From Candidatus Poribacteria bacterium (GTDB lineage Bacteria; Poribacteria; WGA-4E; WGA-3G): a stretch of 64,000 nucleotides of DNA. The stretch is from contig OY282386.1 of assembly GCA_958295945.1 (NCBI GenBank), positions 4,272,204-4,336,203 on the forward strand, given 5' to 3'. The position numbers were made by a program, and so were the translations under genes. The notes below the pieces were generated by a model. The model saw only the letters and a list, made by a program, of their open reading frames with translations, did not search any database and had not been told where the DNA came from. Shown here piece after piece: positions 36,106-43,546 of the stretch (position 1 is its first letter; each line of letters begins with the position of its first letter).

Positions 36106-37560
36106 CAATACCTTCGCCAATTATCCTGGGTTAAGATTGGGTTGTGTGTGATGAATAGCACCGATTGAACCCAGATGTTCAGTGATTTGCTGAATAACAA
36201 TTGGTTCAGGTTTTTGCGGAAGCATTTTTAATGTTTCATGCACATATTTCAGCCCTCGGTAGCGCGATTTGAGATCTAATACACTATATTCGGGATTCTG
36301 ACATCTGTCCTTTTCCATGAGTTTCGCACTGACATGGATCATAAACATTGATAGATTTGCTGCAGTGTTCACGGGTTCTTTGTTGACATTCATAGCATCT
36401 TGCAATCCCCAATATTGTTTCGCATCCCGGAAGTTGAACTCGATTTGGAAACGAAGGGAATAATAGTCAATCATCTTTTCTGCGTCTAATGCTAAATCAG
36501 AACTAAACAATAGGATGTGTGATTGCTTTTTTGTTTTCAAGTTTGTCTTGAGGAGGCAAACGACGTTTAGAAGTTCTGGGAACTTTTGGTTTCGCAGGTG
36601 TCCTTGATAGATGTCGGTTCTGATATTTCCATCGGTTTGGATAGAGATGCGATATTTCGGATCAATCTGTTGTGGGTTGAACCTTTCCCCGTAGAGCCGT
36701 GGGCGTCCGGGGCCTTCTTTTTCGTCTGTCGGTTGCCAAAACAGTGCGGCATCCGAGCGAAGTTTTGAGATGAGATGGAGATCACATTGTCTTGTCATTT
36801 GTCCTCCGTTATTATGTCCAAAATATCCATCAAGCACTAAATACCGGAGTTGGATCGCACCTCCGACTTTTGACAGTAGCGTTTTGATCATAATTTGAAG
36901 TTGTTTCAAAACACCGATAATCACGACATCGGTTTTATCTCGGTTTTTGCTCCCTTTTGGGCGTCCACGCGGGCGTTTCAAGGGGTCCTTTGGGGTAGCA
37001 TCTTGTTTGGCAGCTGAAGTCGATGATGTGTCATCTCGGACGATTTGTTCTATAGCCATTGGATAAGAACGCCGTTCATTGACACTCACTAAGGACACGG
37101 CTAAGAATGACAAACTTGGGATCGCTTTGCCATGTGTTGAAGAAAAGAAACGGTCTAAACCAAAAGTCTTTGAACCCGTTTTGGGCTTGATTGTTTCGTC
37201 TCCTACGATGATATATTCGCTTTCACGATCAAGCAGGTGTGTGCGAAAAAACACCCAGAAGAGGGTCGGCCAAGGCAGCACCGTGTTGAAAAAGCGTTGA
37301 AGTGTGCGGTAGCTACCGCCTTTTGATGTCCAACGAGAGATATTTAACATGGTGACCCGTCCTGTCATCGCAAGCACTGCGAGGACAACACATGATAATT
37401 GGCGTCCTGTCGTTGCAGATATATGTGGTGCAAAAACTGCAAAAAGTGCTATAATTACTTGCATGGGCAATTGTCCTTTCAAAGTTATTTTATTAATATA
37501 TTTGCATAACTTTAGGACATTTGCCCAATTTATTCAACAATTTTTTTGGCGAAGGTATTG
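36106..37560. mobile_element. Complete IS4-family insertion sequence
   Basis: The 1455-base element has 15-base terminal inverted repeats, CAATACCTTCGCCAA (36106-36120) and TTGGCGAAGGTATTG (37546-37560). TAACAGA flanks it on both sides (36099-36105 and 37561-37567), a 7-base target duplication. One intact transposase fills it. The perfect ends and duplication indicate a fairly recent insertion, 40 bases upstream of the dehydrogenase start at 37606. Confidence 0.93.
36121..37464 (-). CDS. IS4-family DDE transposase
   Basis: 447 residues from ATG 37464, which has AAAGGA upstream; a TTG 18 bases earlier is possible. The catalytic residues are the Asp in IIVGDETIKPKTG, the Asp in LVLDGYFGHN and the Glu in YYSLRFQIEFNFRDAKQYWG. 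The last one carries the IS4 hallmark Y-x2-R-x3-E-x6-K exactly. A basic stretch KRPRGRPKGSKNRDK near residue 165 looks like an AT-hook insertion. The frame is intact and the element ends are perfect, so the protein is probably active. Confidence 0.93.
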   Translation of the reverse strand: MQVIIALFAVFAPHISATTGRQLSCVVLAVLAMTGRVTMLNISRWTSKGGSYRTLQRFFNTVLPWPTLFWVFFRTHLLDRESEYIIVGDETIKPKTGSKTFGLDRFFSSTHGKAIPSLSFLAVSLVSVNERRSYPMAIEQIVRDDTSSTSAAKQDATPKDPLKRPRGRPKGSKNRDKTDVVIIGVLKQLQIMIKTLLSKVGGAIQLRYLVLDGYFGHNNGGQMTRQCDLHLISKLRSDAALFWQPTDEKEGPGRPRLYGERFNPQQIDPKYRISIQTDGNIRTDIYQGHLRNQKFPELLNVVCLLKTNLKTKKQSHILLFSSDLALDAEKMIDYYSLRFQIEFNFRDAKQYWGLQDAMNVNKEPVNTAANLSMFMIHVSAKLMEKDRCQNPEYSVLDLKSRYRGLKYVHETLKMLPQKPEPIVIQQITEHLGSIGAIHHTQPNLNPG

Positions 37561-37605
37561 TAACAGAAATTGCCTATAGAATTTGATATAACAAAGGACG
37601 AATAT

Positions 37606-38676
37606 ATGGAAAAGACACATCTAATCCATGCCCCACACCTGCATGCGATTTCACGCACAATATTTGTTGCCGCTGGCACACCTGAACATATCGCCAATGA
37701 TGTTTCGGAGATCCTCACAAATGCACATTTAGCAGGTCATGACTCTCACGGCGTTCTTCGCATCCCCGCATACCTGAGAGCAATTGAGGCTGAACAGATA
37801 GAACCTGCTGCTGAACCAGAAGTTGTTGCTGAAACTGCAAACACCGTGCGATTTGATGGAAATAAATGTTTCGGACACTATGTTTCACGTGTGGCAATGC
37901 AGAAAGCAATTGAGAAGGCAAAAACTTCTGCCGTATGCAGTGTGAGTATTTTCAATACAGGACATATTGGTAGGTTAGGGGAATATGCTGAAAACGCTGC
38001 TGAATCGGGTTGTATAGGACTTATTACAGTTGGCAAAGGTGGTAAAGGGGCAGGCCCGACTGTGCCCTTTGGTGGTGCGGAGGGAACATTTAGTACCAAT
38101 CCTATTGCTATCGGAGTACCGACAGGTGATGGAACACCGTTTATTGTGGACTATGCGACAAGTGTAATTGCTGAAGGGAAAATACAGGTGGCACGGAGTA
38201 AGGATGCTGATTTACCAGAAGGATGTATAGTAGATAAACACGGTCAACCGAGTGTAAAACCTGCTGATTTCTATGATGGTGGGGCTCTCTTAGCATTTGG
38301 TAGACATAAAGGATATGCCCTCGCTATGTTCACATGCCTTCTTGGCGGATTGGCGGGAACATTCAACGCCGATACTGGTGACATGGGTGGAATCTATATG
38401 CAGGCAATTGATGTTAGTGCCTTTACACCTCTTTCAGATTATCAGAAGGGTGTTCGTGCGTTCTTAGATGTCATTAAATCTACATCTCCTGCCGCTGGTT
38501 TTGATGAAGTGTTAGTACCAGGAGATTATGAATCACGGTACCGTACTGAACGACTAAAGAATGGGATTGAGATACCAGATACAATCTATAATCAACTTCA
38601 AGAAGGTGCAGAAAAATTAGATGTCTCAATTGGTGAAGATATTATTGGAGCAGAAGATAAGGCACGTTATCAATAG
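37606..38676 (+). CDS. Malate/L-lactate dehydrogenase family (Ldh2) oxidoreductase
   Basis: 356 residues from ATG 37606 (AAAGGACGAATAT upstream); the longer frame begins inside the IS4 target duplication. Family landmarks are NAHLAGHDSHGVLRIPAYL with the catalytic His, VSIFNTGHIGRLGEYAENAA for NAD binding, GTFSTNPIAIGVPTGDGTPFIVD-type FSTNPIAIGVP and GRHKGYALAMF. Family members reduce 2-oxo acids such as pyruvate, oxaloacetate or 2,3-diketogulonate with NAD(P)H; the substrate here is not predictable. The IS4 element inserted just upstream probably separated the gene from its promoter. No terminator is seen before the next gene. Confidence 0.9.
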   Translation: MEKTHLIHAPHLHAISRTIFVAAGTPEHIANDVSEILTNAHLAGHDSHGVLRIPAYLRAIEAEQIEPAAEPEVVAETANTVRFDGNKCFGHYVSRVAMQKAIEKAKTSAVCSVSIFNTGHIGRLGEYAENAAESGCIGLITVGKGGKGAGPTVPFGGAEGTFSTNPIAIGVPTGDGTPFIVDYATSVIAEGKIQVARSKDADLPEGCIVDKHGQPSVKPADFYDGGALLAFGRHKGYALAMFTCLLGGLAGTFNADTGDMGGIYMQAIDVSAFTPLSDYQKGVRAFLDVIKSTSPAAGFDEVLVPGDYESRYRTERLKNGIEIPDTIYNQLQEGAEKLDVSIGEDIIGAEDKARYQ

Positions 38677-38718
38677 TCTATGTTATAATTGTTGAATCTG
38701 TTTAAGACTATACTGACC

Positions 38719-38739
38719 ATTGTCATAAATGATGACAAT
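38719..38739. promoter_or_regulatory. 8-base inverted repeat, candidate operator
   Basis: ATTGTCAT (38719-38726) and ATGACAAT (38732-38739) are perfect complements around 5 bases, 25 bases upstream of the ATG at 38764. It could be a repressor site or leader hairpin for the surface protein gene. No other copy was noticed in the window. Confidence 0.4.
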
Positions 38740-38763
38740 CTCTATTCACGTTATTATACAACC

Positions 38764-41274
38764 ATGCATTACAGAAATTATCTTCTCCTCCTTCTAATCT
38801 TCTTGATATCTCCACTTACTATCATTGCGCAAGAACACACAACATTAACCCACGGTGGTAATGTGTATTCTGTTGCATATTCTCCAATCAATTCCTCACT
38901 TATTGCAAGTGCAGGTGGAGATCACACCATCAAATTATGGGATTTGGAGCAAGATGAAGTTACAACATTGGGAAGTCATAGAGATATTGTTAATTCTATT
39001 GCTTTTTCACCAGATGGTAAGTATCTGGTGAGTGGAAGTGATGACTATACCATGAAATTATGGGATGTCCCTGGAAAAAGACATCTCTCCACACTCTCAC
39101 ATATTACAGACCGATTCCGATCACAAATCAAAGCGGTTACCTTTTCTCCGAATGGACAGAAGATAGTTTCAGCAGGACTTCACATAAAGATTTGGGATAT
39201 TCACACCCTCAGAGAGATAATGACGATAAGGCATCGTGATTGGATTTTTGCTGTTGCATTCTCGTCTGATGGCAGATATCTTGCTTATGGAGACACTGGC
39301 GGACAGATCAATGTCCAGAATGTTCAAACGCAACAAGATGTTGCGCAATTTAGAGGCGATGCAGATTCTATTTCTGCATTGAAGTTTTCCCCTGACAACC
39401 AAATCCTTGCAAGTGGGGGCTATAATGGAAGTGTGAAGTTGTGGAATCTGATGAATTGGTCGCTTATAGGCACATTGCCAACATCTGCAACAGTCACAGA
39501 ACTAAGTTTTTCACCTGATAGTAGCATTTTGGCAAGCACGGATTATGAAGTAATAAATCTTTGGACAACACGCACCGGAGAACAATTAACCACGCTAAAT
39601 GGACACGAAGGTTGGGTATTTACTGTAGATTTTTCACCCGATGGGACATTCCTTACGAGTGGTGGCAGCGATGGCACTTTACGACTCTGGGATATAACGC
39701 CATTTCACACTGTTTTGTCTGATATGGTGCGAATTATCTATTTCATACCAAGTGACCGAAATGCACAACCAGATATGTGGACGAAACTGGATAGTCTCAT
39801 CAAAGATGTTCAATCATTGTATGCTGACCAAATGGAATTCAATGGATTTGGTAGAAAAACATTTGATTTTGAAAAGGATGAATACGAACAAACGGTCATA
39901 TATCGCGTTGATGGCAACTTCATTGATTTCTACTATCATACAGATACAACTAACAAAATTCTGGATGAAGTTTCCAAGCAGTTTGATATGGAAAAACATG
40001 TTTATCTTATTGTGGCGGAGGTAAGCAGCCAGGCAATTGAAGAAGAGCATGTGTGTGGTGTTGGTGGTAGCCTATGGCGTGGATTAGAGCATACAGTGAA
40101 ATCTAGTGGCGGATATGCTGTTATACCTGCATCCGGTGATTGTTTTGATGAGGAAGTCGGCACCATCGTTACTGCTCATGAACTTGGTCATGCTTTCGGT
40201 TTAGACCACGATTTTCGAGACGATAGTTACATTATGTCTTACGGTGCTAATCCTAATCAATTCTCTTTTTGTGCTACAGAATGGTTGAGTGTTAGTCGGT
40301 TTTTCAATCAGGAAAACATCACATTCAATAACTTGACATCAATGCATATACTCACTTCTGATACGTATCCCTTAAATGCGTCTGACTTTTCTGTCATATT
40401 TCAGATTACTGATCTTGACGGAATCCATCAGGTGCAGTTGCTTGTGCCTACAACCGATGATGATCCTACGACTGGCACAAAATTACATAGTTGTCAACGC
40501 ATAGATGCTCAAAGTGCTGCTGTAGAATTTGACATCACATCGTTAACGTCTTACCCATTAAACGATATTGTCATACATGTTATTGATGTCTATGGGAATA
40601 TCACACAACAAGACTATGTGTTAAAGGTAGGAGAACCGTCGTCCGTTGTGAACCGGTCTGATGTCAACGGCGATGGCACGGTAGATAATACTGATCTTGT
40701 GCTTGTAGCTGCAAACTTTGGGGAAACCGTTATCGACAATGCCATTCCTAATCCAGATGTGAATCGGGACGGTGTTGTCAATATTATTGATTTGCTTTTG
40801 GTTGTGAATGAGCTCAATATGGGTGATACTGCTGCACCCACGGCCGCCTATCTGATTTCAGATCTCAATCCTAGTGAGATACAACATTGGATTGATCATG
40901 CGAAAGGTTTGCAATTTAGAGATGATGTCGTTAACAAAGGTATAGAAAGACTTGAACAACTTCTTACTGTCTTAATGCCATCAGAGACCCGGTTGTTGGT
41001 GAACTATCCAAATCCATTCAATCCTGAGACGTGGATTCCGTATCAGTTAGCGTCAGATGCTGATGTGGGAATTACGATTTACGATGTGCGTGGTAATGTT
41101 GTTCGGACGATTGATTTGGGTCATCGGTCTGCAGGTACATATTTTGATCGAGATCGTGCTGCATATTGGGATGGGATGAATGATCATGGTGAGCTTGTTG
41201 CGAGCGGTGTGTATTTCTATGTCTTTTCTGTCGGGGATTTTCGTGCAACGCGGCGGATGTTACTGCGGAAGTAG
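38764..41274 (+). CDS. Exported WD40, zinc metalloprotease and dockerin chimera with sorting-like C-terminus
   Basis: 836 residues from ATG 38764, which opens the signal peptide MHYRNYLLLLLIFLISPLTI; a longer frame from a TTG at 38689 is unlikely. Residues about 35-325 are seven WD40 blades (FSPDGKYLVSGSDDYTMKLW style). Residues about 330-530 are a zincin: HELGHAFGLDH starts at H472 and the Met-turn MSYG at M491, the matrixin/metzincin-like pattern. A beta domain follows, then a dockerin with calcium loops DVNGDGTVDNTDL and DVNRDGVVNIIDL (about 630-685). The C-terminus has NYPNPFNPETWIPYQL and the ending VASGVYFY to RRMLLRK. It should be a cell-surface protease held by its propeller or dockerin partners. 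Confidence 0.9.
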   Translation: MHYRNYLLLLLIFLISPLTIIAQEHTTLTHGGNVYSVAYSPINSSLIASAGGDHTIKLWDLEQDEVTTLGSHRDIVNSIAFSPDGKYLVSGSDDYTMKLWDVPGKRHLSTLSHITDRFRSQIKAVTFSPNGQKIVSAGLHIKIWDIHTLREIMTIRHRDWIFAVAFSSDGRYLAYGDTGGQINVQNVQTQQDVAQFRGDADSISALKFSPDNQILASGGYNGSVKLWNLMNWSLIGTLPTSATVTELSFSPDSSILASTDYEVINLWTTRTGEQLTTLNGHEGWVFTVDFSPDGTFLTSGGSDGTLRLWDITPFHTVLSDMVRIIYFIPSDRNAQPDMWTKLDSLIKDVQSLYADQMEFNGFGRKTFDFEKDEYEQTVIYRVDGNFIDFYYHTDTTNKILDEVSKQFDMEKHVYLIVAEVSSQAIEEEHVCGVGGSLWRGLEHTVKSSGGYAVIPASGDCFDEEVGTIVTAHELGHAFGLDHDFRDDSYIMSYGANPNQFSFCATEWLSVSRFFNQENITFNNLTSMHILTSDTYPLNASDFSVIFQITDLDGIHQVQLLVPTTDDDPTTGTKLHSCQRIDAQSAAVEFDITSLTSYPLNDIVIHVIDVYGNITQQDYVLKVGEPSSVVNRSDVNGDGTVDNTDLVLVAANFGETVIDNAIPNPDVNRDGVVNIIDLLLVVNELNMGDTAAPTAAYLISDLNPSEIQHWIDHAKGLQFRDDVVNKGIERLEQLLTVLMPSETRLLVNYPNPFNPETWIPYQLASDADVGITIYDVRGNVVRTIDLGHRSAGTYFDRDRAAYWDGMNDHGELVASGVYFYVFSVGDFRATRRMLLRK

Positions 41275-41324
41275 GGTATGTCTTGCAGTAATCTACTACT
41301 GGAATATTTGAGAATTCAAGAATT

Positions 41325-42275
41325 ATGAATGAAGATATCCTGAGAAAATATATCAATGAGTTCAGGAATTTACGAATAGATAGGGCACATGGCAATGCAC
41401 CACATCAACCTGTACTCCTGTTAACAATTATTGAAATGATTGAGCAAGAACAGATTGAAACTAACAAAATACCTCCATCTCCCCATTTGGTTGAAAAATT
41501 CCTAAAATATTGGAATTGCATCACAAACCGGAAACCAAATCCTGCTTTACCATTCTTCCACCTAAAGAGTCGCAGTTTTTGGAATCATCACCCAAATCCT
41601 GGTTATGAAAAAGCGTTAGAAGTCGTTTCTCAAATAAAGACTTTTTCTCAACTACGCAAGATGATATCACATGCAAGTCTTGATGAAGAACTCTTTAAGC
41701 TACTGAATCAACCTTTGGAAAGAGAGATCTTACGGAAAACACTTATTGACAAATACTTGTCTGATAGAATGGATGAGATCCAAAGTGTTATTTCAGAAGA
41801 ACAACAGATCAGTGGTTTTAGCAAGGAACTATTGGATTATGTTCAACACAATTTCTCAACAGAACTTGAGGAACCAATTGAAAGTGATAAAAAGGTTCGA
41901 GAACCCGGTTTTCGCCGCACAATCATGAGGATTTATGACTATACTTGTGCTGTCTGCGAGTTGCAGATTTTAACATTGAATGGAGAAAGTGTTACCGAAG
42001 CTGCACACATAATCCCTTTCACAAAATCAAACAATGATGATGTCCGAAATGGAATTTCTCTATGCAAACTACACCATTGGGCATTTGATAGATACCTATT
42101 TTCGGTAGACGAGTCCTATAATATTATTGTATCAGAATTATTCTCAGAACAAGGACCATCAGAATTCCAGTTATCTACACTTGATGGTAAGGGGATTCTT
42201 TTGCCAAATCGTGACGAACTCTATCCAGCTCAAGAAGCTTTAGCATGGCATCGAAACAAACTGTTAGATCAATAG
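41325..42275 (+). CDS. HNH endonuclease with ScoMcrA-like sulfur-binding domain
   Basis: 316 residues. The N-terminal 130 residues (GNAPHQPVLLLTIIEMIEQ, LPFFHLKSRSFWNHHPNPGY) match the phosphorothioate-DNA-binding SBD module of ScoMcrA-type type IV restriction enzymes. A helical linker follows, then an HNH domain at about 195-260: CAVCEL, EAAHIIPF, NGISLCKLHHWAFDRYLF, with two Cys pairs and His/Asn/His in order. Such enzymes cut DNA carrying sulfur-modified backbones. No dnd or ssp modification genes are in the window, as expected for a modification-dependent enzyme. It follows the surface protein gene with a 50-base gap. Domain assignment is by pattern and could also be a general HNH-2-type nuclease. 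Confidence 0.8.
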   Translation: MNEDILRKYINEFRNLRIDRAHGNAPHQPVLLLTIIEMIEQEQIETNKIPPSPHLVEKFLKYWNCITNRKPNPALPFFHLKSRSFWNHHPNPGYEKALEVVSQIKTFSQLRKMISHASLDEELFKLLNQPLEREILRKTLIDKYLSDRMDEIQSVISEEQQISGFSKELLDYVQHNFSTELEEPIESDKKVREPGFRRTIMRIYDYTCAVCELQILTLNGESVTEAAHIIPFTKSNNDDVRNGISLCKLHHWAFDRYLFSVDESYNIIVSELFSEQGPSEFQLSTLDGKGILLPNRDELYPAQEALAWHRNKLLDQ

Positions 42276-42341
42276 CTTTCTACGTGTCTTGAGAGTAAAA
42301 TAATCTTAAACCAATCACAAAATATTGCAATCCATCAATTT

Positions 42342-42357
42342 ATATATTATAATATAT
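42342..42357. promoter_or_regulatory. 16-base AT palindrome upstream of the metal island
   Basis: ATATATTATAATATAT is a perfect palindrome 35 bases upstream of the His-rich small gene. Its size and AT-rich form are like Fur/Zur-type operators, and its place at the head of a metal-uptake cluster fits, but AT-rich palindromes also arise by chance. Confidence 0.4.
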
Positions 42358-42391
42358 CCATTAGCCAAAAAATCCAGATAGGTACGGATAG

Positions 42392-42724
42392 TTGAAACAA
42401 CTTAAATATACTACGAACATACTGTTCATCGTTGGAATAATTTGTAACGTATTGCTTCTCAGTCTGATGCCGTTCATGCACTGCCATGAACATGACCTTG
42501 AACACGAACATTGTCATGAGCATGAAGACAGTGAACCATTACATACGGATGAGAGATGTCCAGCATGTGTATTTATCACAACACACGTTAATTTCAATAT
42601 CCAACCTACTACTATTCCCACAAATGCTCTTTGTGATACCAAAATACCACAAATCACAATCTCCCCAAAAACATTCAATCCTACATCAAACATACAGAAA
42701 AGAGCACCCCCCAATATTCTCTGA
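42392..42724 (+). CDS. Small His-rich exported protein (metal-binding candidate)
   Basis: 110 residues from a TTG start at 42392, with a weak GGTACGGA upstream. A hydrophobic N-terminal segment (ILFIVGIICNVLLLSLMPFM) is followed by HCHEHDLEHEHCHEHEDSE, seven His and several Glu/Asp, and then CPACVF. The His cluster just after a membrane segment would bind zinc or another divalent ion in the periplasm. The rest is low in recognisable features. It is the first gene of the metal island. Neighbouring genes (metal lipoprotein and ZnuD-like receptor) support the role; the start codon is uncertain. Confidence 0.6.
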   Translation: MKQLKYTTNILFIVGIICNVLLLSLMPFMHCHEHDLEHEHCHEHEDSEPLHTDERCPACVFITTHVNFNIQPTTIPTNALCDTKIPQITISPKTFNPTSNIQKRAPPNIL

Positions 42725-42911
42725 TTTATCCATAGATATTTTTCTTAGAAATAATTGTTCTGATGTCAATTTATCTTGACAGAATGGGCGAAAACTATTG
42801 ATTTGTCCAATAAATGCGTTGTCTACCTGCTATACACGTCTGGGTTTGCGCGCCTTTGTATCAATAGTTCTTTGTCCTGATAAGAAGTTTTTAACGAGTA
42901 ATTAGTTCAGT

Positions 42912-42928
42912 TGAATTGTGATAATTCA
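42912..42928. promoter_or_regulatory. Inverted repeat upstream of the metal lipoprotein
   Basis: TGAATT-GTGAT-AATTCA is a perfect 6-base inverted repeat 35 bases upstream of the ATG at 42963, in the promoter region of the lipoprotein-receptor pair. It is a candidate operator only. Confidence 0.35.
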
Positions 42929-42962
42929 TACTTTATTCATATAAATTAAATTGGAGAATAAA

Positions 42963-43535
42963 ATGCATACATATTTTTTAGGACGCGAGATTTCACGTAT
43001 ATTGTTAATAGCTATCGTTGCTGTATTACCTTTTATGGGAGGCTGCGGCGAAGATCATAATCCTATCACAGATGACCACGACGAAGAAGAAATCATGCAT
43101 GCTGATGCAGATGGATTTGTACTAAAGGTAGATGGAAATCAGGTCTATCGTCAATTCGAAGGTGAACACAAGGGTGAACTTACCGTGACTGTTGGTGAAG
43201 AAATTGAAGTTCAGGTCAGTTTCCTTGATGACCATGAGCACGAATTTCATCCGGGTGAGGAAGAGGATGAAGACGATGATCATGATCACGAAAATGAGGA
43301 AACAGAATTAGTCTATGCTATAGGTTTATCGGAATACGATGATACAATCATTGAAATCCACTTAGATCATGACGATGAAGATCATGACGATGAAGATCAT
43401 GACGATGAAGATGCTGGATTGAGTTTTGGAGTGGAAGGCATATCAGCCGGGAATACCGAGATAAAACTCCAACTCCTGCATGGCGACCATCCCGACTATA
43501 CTGCAGCACTTCTCATACCGGTCACTGTAGAATAA
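42963..43535 (+). CDS. His/Asp-rich lipoprotein, probable zinc-binding
   Basis: 190 residues from ATG 42963, chosen because TTGGAGAATAAA precedes it. The signal peptide ends in a lipobox LPFMGGC, so the mature protein is lipid-anchored. The mature part contains three His/Asp/Glu clusters: DDHDEEE near the N-terminus, HEHEFHPGEEEDEDDDHDHE in the middle, and DHDDEDHDDEDHDDED, coded by a tandem 15-18-base repeat, further on. Beta-strand-like sequence (GELTVTVGEEIEVQVSFL) surrounds them. It lies 11 bases before the ZnuD-like receptor, so it is likely a metal-capturing partner of that receptor. No exact family is recognised. Confidence 0.8.
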   Translation: MHTYFLGREISRILLIAIVAVLPFMGGCGEDHNPITDDHDEEEIMHADADGFVLKVDGNQVYRQFEGEHKGELTVTVGEEIEVQVSFLDDHEHEFHPGEEEDEDDDHDHENEETELVYAIGLSEYDDTIIEIHLDHDDEDHDDEDHDDEDAGLSFGVEGISAGNTEIKLQLLHGDHPDYTAALLIPVTVE

Positions 43536-43546
43536 GGAGAATTTCC

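Noticed and set aside
43376-43415. DNA repeat coding for DHDDED units as a mobile or regulatory repeat
   Set aside because: It is in frame inside the metal lipoprotein and codes metal-binding residues.
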